A stretch of 19,149 bases of DNA from UBA1100 sp964533265 (GTDB lineage: Bacteria; Verrucomicrobiota; Verrucomicrobiia; Limisphaerales; UBA1100): positions 1 to 19,149 of the forward strand of contig CAZHJW010000030.1 of assembly GCA_964533265.1 (NCBI GenBank), given 5' to 3'. Under the pieces are notes generated by a model. The model saw nothing but the letters and a program-made list of their open reading frames with translations, had not been told where the DNA came from and made no database searches. The position numbers and the translations under genes are program-made. Positions 8,123 to 15,551 of the stretch are shown one piece after another; within the stretch, counting starts at the first letter, position 1; every line of letters starts with the position of its first letter.

Positions 8123-10840
8123 ATGAAAACCCACCCCCACCCCTTAAAAGGATTTACTCTTATAATGCTGCTCATGTGGAGTGGATTGGATACTGCGGCC
8201 CAGCAGTTGCCGAGCGCACGCCTCAGTAGCATCTTCCCAGCGGGCGGCCAACAGGGCGTCACACTGGATGTTACCATTGCGGGCAGCGATTTAGATGACG
8301 CAAATAAACTCACCTTTTCGCATGCAGGCATCAGCGCCAAACCGAAACAGGATGCCAACGGGAAAGAGGTTACCAACCAGTATGCAGTTACCATCGCAAA
8401 AAATGTACCCGTCGGGTTCCATGATGTCCGCGTGAGCGGAGGCAAATATGGAGCAACCAATGTACGGTCCTTTGCTGTGGGAGATCTGCCCGAGATCACC
8501 TCTAACGGGGGGACGGCAATGGATAAGGCTGTGGAGGTGGCATTGGGCGCGGTGGTTAACGGGCAGGCACCCACTCGCAATTATGCTTACTACAAAGTGG
8601 CACTCAAAAAGGGGCAACGCATCATTGTTAGTTGCTTGGCTCATGAACTCGATTCAAAACTTACACCCGTTCTGGTCGTGAAAAATGCGAACGATTTGGA
8701 ACTGGAACGCAGCCGAACCGGCCAGCCGATCGATTTTACTCCGGTGGCTGATGGAGATTACTACGTGGGTCTGCACGATTTTGTGTATGGAGGAGGGGCT
8801 GAGCATGTGTACCGCCTTTCGATAGCAGAGCGTCCGCACATCGACTTTGTGGTTCCTCCGGCTGGACAGCCAGGTAAAGCAGGTAGGTTTACCTTGTATG
8901 GCCGTAATCTGCCGGGCGGTGTGGATAGCGGCATGGTGCTTGAAGGCAAACCTTTGCAAAAAAAGGAGGTGACCATCAATCTTCCAGGCGACGCAAAGGC
9001 TCGGATGAATTTAAGTGGTACATCTCCTGTCGGCCCAAGGCAGGCTGGGTTTGATGGCATTGAATACCGCTTACCCAGCCCGAAGGGCAGTTCTAATCCG
9101 GTAAGGATTTTCTTTTCGGACGCGCCAGTAATTGGGGAGGTCACCGCACCTAACGACAGGCCAACCGAGGCTCAGAAGATTACCGTGCCTTGCGATTATG
9201 CCGGGCTTTTTTACCCGCGTCGTGATCGTGACTGGGTGACATTTGATGCAAAAAAAGGGGATGTTTATTGGGTTGAGGTTGTGAGTGATCGGTTAGGGGC
9301 CCCGACTAATCCCTTCTTCCGGGTAGAGCGTGTTACAAAAAATGATAAGGGCGAAGAAAAGGTTAGTACTGTCAAAGAAGTTACCGAAAGCCCAGTAAAT
9401 GTCGGAGGCACCATATTTAATACCACTTCGGTGGATCCAGAATACCGTTTTGCGGTGCCCGAGGACGGCACGTATCGTTTGGTAACTTACGATATGTACA
9501 ACCGCGGAGCGGCCAATAGTCTGTACCGTCTTTCCATTCGCAACGAAGCTCCGGACTTTCGCTTAATCGCAATGGTGGAGGGCCCACCGGCATTGCCAAA
9601 CAAGGCCCTGCCCATCCCCACTGCATTCCTGCGCCGCGGGCAAGTGTTGCCAGTTAAGGTTATGGCTTTTAAACGCGACGGCTTTAATGAGCCAATTGAA
9701 ATTACCTTGAGCGGATTGCCAGGACACATAACCGCGAGTAAGGGGACGATTTATCCAGGGCAAAATTCTTCTTTAGTGTTGCTCGCAGCCAAGGAAGATG
9801 CGGCTGCGTGGTCTGGCAATATCACCATCTCAGGTAAGGCTACAGTCAATGGAAAAGCTATCACGCACCAGGCGAGGACTGCTGATGTAACGGCAGTCGC
9901 CTACGATGCGCAGTCAAAGAAATCCAAGGTGCGGGCGCGTCTCACTGGAGGGATGCTGATAACGGTGACCGATCGAGAGAAAGCTCCTCTCACTCTGAAG
10001 GCCAAGGAGGAAAAAGTTTGGGAGAACTCCGTTTTCGGAAATATCAAGATTCCGATCAATGTCGGTTTTGATCCAGGTTTCAAGAGTGTGGAGAAGAACG
10101 TTGTGCTAGTCGGTCACCCCACAGTGGCAAAATTCAAGGCAGTTAAGATCGCCAAGGACAAGACTGAAGGGAATATTGATCTTAACCTCGCCACCTACAA
10201 GTTGCCTGCTGGGGATTACACGTTGTATTTGCGTTCACAGGTGAAGGGTAAATATAAGCGCGTAAGTGACGCCGAGCTTAAGGTCGCGAAGGACGCTGCG
10301 ACAGCGGCCGACAAGACCGCCAAGGAAACCAAGACCGCCTCCGACGCTGCCACCAAGAAGAAGGACGCTTCCGCTGAGGCCAAAGCTGGCGCCAAGAAGA
10401 AAAGTGATGAAGCTGCAGCAGTAAAGAAAACAGCTGATGATCTCGTGAAGAAACTCACCGGCGGAAATAAAGCGGCTGATATTACGGCTACCTTCTTCAG
10501 CGCGCCGATCCGAGTAAAGGTCACTTCAGCACCCATTGACCTAAAGCCGGTGAAGGCGACTACCGTCAAGGCTGGTGAAAAAATCGAGATTACTGTGGAT
10601 GTTGCCCGAAAGTACGAGTTTAAGGATGAGATCACCATTAGCTCGAAGTCGGCTAATGGGATAAGTGTAGCCAATGGTAAAATTGCCAAGGATCAAGCTA
10701 GCGGTAAGCTCACCTTTACGGCGAGCAAGAATGTGAAGCCAGGTGATTATAACTTTGAAATAAGTGCAAAGATGACTCTCAACAAACAAAGCATCACAGT
10801 AAAACAACCGGTTGCCATCAAGATAACCGCAGCCCAGTAA
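8123..10840 (+). CDS. Secreted multidomain protein with PPC-like domains and a Lys/Ala-rich segment
   Basis: This 905-residue protein has a Sec-type N-terminus: a basic start, the hydrophobic stretch FTLIMLLMWSGL at 11-22 and a likely cut after DTAA. Beta-rich segments follow. An IPT/TIG-like region lies at about 30-118. Two pre-peptidase C-terminal (PPC)-like domains lie at about 135-235 and 345-475, each with a D-G-x-Y-x-(L/V) strand motif. Further Ig-like strands run to about 715. Residues 719-778 are a helical Lys/Ala/Thr/Asp-rich segment, then a final Ig-like domain runs from about 785 to 905. No catalytic motif is visible, so it is probably a structural or binding component of the system. 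It starts 56 nt after the DUF1501 gene without a clear ribosome-binding site; an internal ATG at 8165 would shorten the signal peptide and is less likely. Confidence 0.85.
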   Translation: MKTHPHPLKGFTLIMLLMWSGLDTAAQQLPSARLSSIFPAGGQQGVTLDVTIAGSDLDDANKLTFSHAGISAKPKQDANGKEVTNQYAVTIAKNVPVGFHDVRVSGGKYGATNVRSFAVGDLPEITSNGGTAMDKAVEVALGAVVNGQAPTRNYAYYKVALKKGQRIIVSCLAHELDSKLTPVLVVKNANDLELERSRTGQPIDFTPVADGDYYVGLHDFVYGGGAEHVYRLSIAERPHIDFVVPPAGQPGKAGRFTLYGRNLPGGVDSGMVLEGKPLQKKEVTINLPGDAKARMNLSGTSPVGPRQAGFDGIEYRLPSPKGSSNPVRIFFSDAPVIGEVTAPNDRPTEAQKITVPCDYAGLFYPRRDRDWVTFDAKKGDVYWVEVVSDRLGAPTNPFFRVERVTKNDKGEEKVSTVKEVTESPVNVGGTIFNTTSVDPEYRFAVPEDGTYRLVTYDMYNRGAANSLYRLSIRNEAPDFRLIAMVEGPPALPNKALPIPTAFLRRGQVLPVKVMAFKRDGFNEPIEITLSGLPGHITASKGTIYPGQNSSLVLLAAKEDAAAWSGNITISGKATVNGKAITHQARTADVTAVAYDAQSKKSKVRARLTGGMLITVTDREKAPLTLKAKEEKVWENSVFGNIKIPINVGFDPGFKSVEKNVVLVGHPTVAKFKAVKIAKDKTEGNIDLNLATYKLPAGDYTLYLRSQVKGKYKRVSDAELKVAKDAATAADKTAKETKTASDAATKKKDASAEAKAGAKKKSDEAAAVKKTADDLVKKLTGGNKAADITATFFSAPIRVKVTSAPIDLKPVKATTVKAGEKIEITVDVARKYEFKDEITISSKSANGISVANGKIAKDQASGKLTFTASKNVKPGDYNFEISAKMTLNKQSITVKQPVAIKITAAQ

Positions 10841-10850
10841 TTTCAAGATA

Positions 10851-13800
10851 ATGAACAAATTTTCTTACCTTAACATATTTCTCTTTGCTTCCTCCTTGGT
10901 AACGCAGTCAGCCGGCTTGCCGATTGCTAGCCTAGCTCGGAAGACGCCTGTTGATTTTCAGAATGAAGTTCTTCCGGTCTTACGTGCGAATTGTTTGGCG
11001 TGTCATAACCAGACCAAGTCCAAGGCAGACGTGATTCTCGAAACGCCAAGGGATATTGCCGACGCGGATATAGTCGTGCCAGGCAAACCCATGGAGAGTC
11101 TTCTTTTCCAAAGTGCTGCACATCTTGAGGATCCCTTAATGCCGCCAAAGGAAAACAAGGTTTCGGCTAAGTCGCTCAACCCTCAGCAGCTAGCTCTACT
11201 AAAACTGTGGATTGAGCAGGGGGCAAAAGGCGAAATCAGATCTGCCCGAAAGATTCAGTGGCAACCGTTGCCGCCGGGATTAAACCCGATCTATTCGGTG
11301 TCCGTTTCTCCAGATGGTCAGTATGCTGTCGCGGGCCGAGCGAACCAAATTTTTGTCTACCATGTTCCTGAAAAATCACTTGTCACTCGCCTTACTGATC
11401 CAGCACTACTCAAAGGGGGGCAGTACAAGGAAGGAGCAAGTCACCGCGACTTGGTTCATTCTCTCGCCTTTAATCCGACTGGCGATCTACTCGCCAGTGG
11501 CGGGTACCGCGAGGTGAAGCTTTGGCGCCGCGCACCCATTCAGGCGGCCAAGTCATTGAGCCTTGGGACTGACAAGGGTATTCAGGCTGCAAGCGCTGAT
11601 GGTAAATGGCTCGCCGTTGCTGAAGGCACCGCCATCAAGATTTATGATCTAACTAAAGGCTCCTTGGCCAAGACACTGTCAGGACTCAAAGGCGCGGCGA
11701 CAAGTGTTACCTTTCATACTGAAGGCACTCGTGTCGCTGCCGGAGCAGAAGACGGTGGACTACTCGTTTGGAGTGTGGCAGATGGTAAATCCATCGCTGT
11801 GGCCCCACCGGTCATAGTCAAGGAAGGAGAGAAAGCTCCGGATGTGAAGCCGGTGAAAGTGAATGCCGTGACATTTCTTTCAAAGGGGAAACAGCTGGCC
11901 GCTGCGCAAGAGAATAATCTAATTACAATATACAACATCACCGACAAACTTGAGATGGTTGGTGAACTCAAGGGTCATACGGCGCCAGTCACCGCATTGG
12001 CGGCTTTGACCAGTGTGCCGACACAGTTAATCTCTGGAGCAGGCGACAGCACTCTTCGGCATTGGGATGTGAACGGGTTTAAGATGGTCCGCCAAATTGC
12101 GGCGGGTGGCGTGGTCCGCACAGTGGCCGCGAGCCCGGACGGGAAACGCTTCGCGTGCGTATTAATAGGGAAAAACGCGCGTCTTTTCAACGCCGCTGAC
12201 GGCAAGCTGGTGGCTGTATTAAAGGGTAATCGCAAAGCGACTGAAGCTTCGGCTGGTAAAGATCGATTTGCAGCTTATGCAAAAGCAGAGGTCACTTATT
12301 ACACTTCGAATCTCAAAACCAAAACTGATGAGCATAAAAAAGCGGATGATAGAGTAAAGAAAGCAGCGGAGGCTCTCAAAAAAGCGGAAGGAATGCCTAT
12401 TGCCGAAAAGAAAAAGACTTTTGATGAGGCTGAAGCAGCCCGGAAAAGCGGAGAGGAAAAGTATAACAAACTCAAAGTGGACTATGAAGAGATTCTAAAG
12501 ATTTTTGAAGAACAGGACAAGGTGGCCAAGGAAGCTGAAGCGGCCACCAAGAAGGCGGTCGACGCAGCGAAAGCGCCCTCGACAGATTTCACCAACAAGG
12601 AGAAGACAGCCAAGATTAAAAAAACTGCAGCAGAATCTGCGAAGAAAAACTTTAATAATCTATCACAAACACAATTGAAGCCGGCTGAAGCCAAAGCCAC
12701 GGCAGCGAAAACTGCAGTAACGACTGCTACTACCGCAAAGGGGGCCGCTGATAAAGTGTTGAACATTGCCAAAGCGGCTACGGCTGCCGCCTTGCAGAAA
12801 TTTAATACCGCAGATGGCCTTGCGAAAGCAGCAGAGGAGAATTCCAAGAAGATTGCGGGCGATTCCAATAAAAAACCGGAAGAAAAACAGGCTGCGGCTA
12901 AAGCTGCTACAGAGAAACGGAATGCTGCAAATACGGCAAAGACAGAATTAACGCAGGCACAAGCGAAGGAGAAAACGGCGGCTACTGCCGCCGCTGCTGC
13001 CGCCAACAAGGTGAAGCAAGCACAGGCGGCACAGAAGACGGCTGAAGCAGCGGTCATGGCTGCTAAGGCACGCGTGACTGCTGCTCAAAAAAACTTTGAT
13101 ACAGCTAATCAAGCGGCTGCTACGACTGCCATGGCGGCAGCTGCCGCCAAGCCCATTGCAGACAAGGCCAAGGCGGTGGCCGACGCGGCTAGCAAGGAAT
13201 CAACTGAAAAACGAAAGGTGGCTACTGAGTCACAGAAGAAACGAGATGAACTGAACAAACTACAGACTGCGGCCAAGAAGACTTTTGACGATGCTGTGAA
13301 AAAGGTGGCCGCAGCAGAGGGAGAATACAAGAAACTGGAGGAACCGCGCCAACAGGCAGCGAATGAAGCAAAACTTTCCAAGGAAGCATTGGTGAAGGCT
13401 GAAGCAGCCAAAAAAGAGGCCGAAGGAAAAAAGGCGACTGCAGACAAGCAACAAGGAGACGCAGATGTCTCCGCAAAGACGTCTAAGGAAGCTCTGGTCA
13501 AAAGTGATGTGGCATTCCAATCGATCGTTTTTTCGGCCGACAGCAACAAGGTGTTGACTGGAGGAGCGGATAATCTCATCCATGTTTGGAGTGCAACAGA
13601 TGGCAAGGAAACCGAAAGCATAGCCGGGCACAAGGGTGCGGTGAATGCATTGACTATTACCGCTAAAGGCCAGTTGATCTCCGGTAGTGCCGACAAAACA
13701 GCTTCTATCTGGAGCCTTGCTTCTGAATGGAAGCTGGAACGTACCCTTGGTACTGGAGGCTTAGATTCCGCGATTGTTGATCGTGCTACAGCATTAAGCT

Positions 13801-14459
13801 TCAGTCGTGATGGAAAACAAATTGCCATTGGCAGCGGCGAGCCTAGCCGCAGTGGTACAGTGCATGTCTTCAATGTAGAAGATGGCAAGCTGGCAAAGAA
13901 TTTATTGGACGTTCACAGCGACACTGTGATGGGACTACAATTTAATGCCGATGGAACGCAGATTGCCAGTGGAGCGGCAGACAAGTTTGCCAAGATTACC
14001 AATTTAGAGGACGGTAGCGTCCTCCACTCCTTTGAGGGGCATACGCATCACGTGCTTGGCGTGGCCTGGCAGTATAACGGACGTATTCTCGCCAGTGTTG
14101 GGGCCGATAATGAGATCAAGGTTTGGAACGTGTTAACCGGCGAGCGCGCAGGCAAGGCAGGGGTTGGAAGCAAAGAAGTGACGTCCATCAATTTCGTGGG
14201 ATACACGGACAATGCTGTGGTTACCGCAGGTGATAATCGGGTCCGCCGTGTTAGCATCCCGATGGGGAACCCGAAGAATGTCCGCGATTTTTCCGGATCA
14301 ACGGATTACGTCTATTCCAGTTCGATTTCCTCTGATGGCAAAGTAGTTGTGGCCGGTGGAGCTGACGCAGTGCTCCGTGTATGGAACGGGACCAGTGGTG
14401 CCGTAATCTCTACCTTCGAAGCACCGAAGCCCGAGACTGAAAAGGTCATCAACCAATAA
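10851..14459 (+). CDS. PSCyt1 haem domain plus two WD40 propellers linked by a long helical segment
   Basis: This 1202-residue protein has a signal peptide (1 to about 22). A PSCyt1-type cytochrome domain follows, with C48-L-A-C51-H52 and a conserved PLMPPK segment near 95-100 where a Met could be the second haem ligand. Residues 144-460 contain seven WD40-like units, such as VSPDGQYAVAG, FNPTGDLLASGG and ISGAGDSTLRHWD. Residues about 470-885 are low-complexity, Ala/Lys/Glu/Thr-rich and predicted helical, interrupted by a few prolines. Residues 886-1190 contain seven more WD40-like units, including VLTGGADNLIHVW and ASVGADNEIKVW. The gene starts 10 nt after the PPC gene and ends the operon. 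It is probably a periplasmic or surface haem scaffold that binds partner proteins through its propellers. The domain calls are firm; the role is inferred. Confidence 0.9.
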   Translation: MNKFSYLNIFLFASSLVTQSAGLPIASLARKTPVDFQNEVLPVLRANCLACHNQTKSKADVILETPRDIADADIVVPGKPMESLLFQSAAHLEDPLMPPKENKVSAKSLNPQQLALLKLWIEQGAKGEIRSARKIQWQPLPPGLNPIYSVSVSPDGQYAVAGRANQIFVYHVPEKSLVTRLTDPALLKGGQYKEGASHRDLVHSLAFNPTGDLLASGGYREVKLWRRAPIQAAKSLSLGTDKGIQAASADGKWLAVAEGTAIKIYDLTKGSLAKTLSGLKGAATSVTFHTEGTRVAAGAEDGGLLVWSVADGKSIAVAPPVIVKEGEKAPDVKPVKVNAVTFLSKGKQLAAAQENNLITIYNITDKLEMVGELKGHTAPVTALAALTSVPTQLISGAGDSTLRHWDVNGFKMVRQIAAGGVVRTVAASPDGKRFACVLIGKNARLFNAADGKLVAVLKGNRKATEASAGKDRFAAYAKAEVTYYTSNLKTKTDEHKKADDRVKKAAEALKKAEGMPIAEKKKTFDEAEAARKSGEEKYNKLKVDYEEILKIFEEQDKVAKEAEAATKKAVDAAKAPSTDFTNKEKTAKIKKTAAESAKKNFNNLSQTQLKPAEAKATAAKTAVTTATTAKGAADKVLNIAKAATAAALQKFNTADGLAKAAEENSKKIAGDSNKKPEEKQAAAKAATEKRNAANTAKTELTQAQAKEKTAATAAAAAANKVKQAQAAQKTAEAAVMAAKARVTAAQKNFDTANQAAATTAMAAAAAKPIADKAKAVADAASKESTEKRKVATESQKKRDELNKLQTAAKKTFDDAVKKVAAAEGEYKKLEEPRQQAANEAKLSKEALVKAEAAKKEAEGKKATADKQQGDADVSAKTSKEALVKSDVAFQSIVFSADSNKVLTGGADNLIHVWSATDGKETESIAGHKGAVNALTITAKGQLISGSADKTASIWSLASEWKLERTLGTGGLDSAIVDRATALSFSRDGKQIAIGSGEPSRSGTVHVFNVEDGKLAKNLLDVHSDTVMGLQFNADGTQIASGAADKFAKITNLEDGSVLHSFEGHTHHVLGVAWQYNGRILASVGADNEIKVWNVLTGERAGKAGVGSKEVTSINFVGYTDNAVVTAGDNRVRRVSIPMGNPKNVRDFSGSTDYVYSSSISSDGKVVVAGGADAVLRVWNGTSGAVISTFEAPKPETEKVINQ

Positions 14460-14495
14460 TAATCCTCCTCCCGATTTGAGAGACGTCACGTAATC

Positions 14496-14512
14496 GCGGT
14501 GCGCCTTTTTTT
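14496..14512 (+). terminator. Possible weak terminator after the operon
   Basis: A tiny GCG/CGC stem (14496-14498 with 14502-14504) is followed almost at once by seven Ts (14506-14512), 37 nt after the stop of the large WD40 gene. The T-run fits an intrinsic terminator, but three pairs with a 3-nt loop is far below a normal stem, so the call is tentative. The rest of the 105-nt gap to the next gene shows no other clear signal. Confidence 0.2.
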
Positions 14513-14564
14513 GCGGATAACTGGCCGTTGACGCAGCTCCAGAGGATTCGTTTCATCGCCTCAC

Positions 14565-15551
14565 ATGGCCGGACCACGGAAAGGGCGTTACTATCTCGGG
14601 ATTGATGTAGGAGGCACCAAGATTCTTGCTGGCTTGTTCGATCGATCGATCAATCTTCTGGCCAAATGGAAGATCAAAACGAAGGCCGCCCGCGGAGGCG
14701 ACGCAGTCATAGACCGTATCGCTCGCGCTGCGCGTGAATTGGTAGAGGATCAGGGCTTACATATGGCTGATATTCGCGCGATAGGATTAGGGGTTCCAGG
14801 TGTGGTGATCAAGGGCCGAGCCTACAATGCCTATAATCTCCGTTGGGATGAAGTTCCTATTCAAACCATACTGAGAAGACGCCTTCGCGTGCCGGTGTTT
14901 GTTGATAATGATTGCAACCTTTTCACTCTGGGCATCCACCGTGTGGAACTCAAAGGAAAGCCAGACACGATGGCGGGTGTATTTTTAGGGACCGGGTTTG
15001 GCGGAGGGTTGATTATTAATGGCCAACTGTTTCGTGGACACAACTTTGCGGCTGGCGAGTTCGGTCAGATGACCATAGATAAGAATGGCCTCAAGACCGC
15101 GCACAGTTTTAGAGGCAGCTTGGAATCATTGGCCAGTCGCACCGGGATTGTTCGGTCTTTTCGTAAAGCTGTTCTCGAAGGGGAGGAGACGATGCTTCAG
15201 GAAGAATTGGGCCCCCATCTTACCGGAGTTCGCAGTCGACATCTGCGAATTGCGCTGGCCGAGCGGGACCCATTGGCCAAACGCATTGTCAAACAGGCTG
15301 CAGAGGATACAGGTATTGGAGTGGCTGCGATTATCAGTGCGATCGGTCCTGAATACGTGATGATTAATGGCGGGGTCATCGAGGCGTTGCATAAGGCCAT
15401 GCTGCCGGTCATCCGTAAGACAGCGGCGGTTCACGTGTTGCCCGGCACGATGGACGGAATTAAAATAGAAGTCAGTAAATTAGGCGATGACGGTGGCATT
15501 CATGGGGCGGCCATATTGGCGAGCGAGGAAGAGGGGGCAGGCAAACGTTAG
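14565..15551 (+). CDS. ROK family sugar kinase, lacking the usual zinc ligands
   Basis: This 328-residue ROK (PF00480) protein is probably a cytoplasmic kinase of glucose or a related sugar. Visible motifs are the phosphate loop GIDVGGTK at 12-19, the catalytic-Asp segment V113-D-N-D116-C-N118, the second nucleotide loop GTGFGGG at 142-148, GEFG at 164-167 and GGVIE at 269-273. The region that normally carries the zinc site (a GH followed by a Cys cluster before a GCLE-type motif) here reads GEFGQMT, then HSFRGSLESLAS, so the His and the Cys ligands are missing. The start has no well-placed ribosome-binding site: an AGAGGA lies 18 nt upstream and no alternative in-frame start sits closer to it. 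The gene runs into ppk1 from the opposite side, with a 4-bp overlap at the stops. The ROK family is clear; sugar and phosphate donor are undetermined. Confidence 0.88.
   Translation: MAGPRKGRYYLGIDVGGTKILAGLFDRSINLLAKWKIKTKAARGGDAVIDRIARAARELVEDQGLHMADIRAIGLGVPGVVIKGRAYNAYNLRWDEVPIQTILRRRLRVPVFVDNDCNLFTLGIHRVELKGKPDTMAGVFLGTGFGGGLIINGQLFRGHNFAAGEFGQMTIDKNGLKTAHSFRGSLESLASRTGIVRSFRKAVLEGEETMLQEELGPHLTGVRSRHLRIALAERDPLAKRIVKQAAEDTGIGVAAIISAIGPEYVMINGGVIEALHKAMLPVIRKTAAVHVLPGTMDGIKIEVSKLGDDGGIHGAAILASEEEGAGKR

Noticed and set aside
8068..8580. Minus-strand 170-codon frame overlapping the start of the PPC gene.
   Set aside because: It is antisense to a clearly real secreted protein and has no recognisable domain or ribosome-binding site.
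13109..13888. Minus-strand 259-codon frame, and similar long minus-strand frames at 12482-13057 and 10216-10689.
   Set aside because: They mirror the Ala/Lys-rich helical coding of the plus-strand genes, where biased codons keep the opposite strand free of stops. Their products are low-complexity Ala/Ser/Phe/Leu strings.
14638..14653. Tandem GATC run (TCGATCGATCGATCAA) at the start of the ROK gene.
   Set aside because: It lies in frame and encodes an ordinary segment (FDRSIN); three GATC sites in a row are a minor coincidence without other support.
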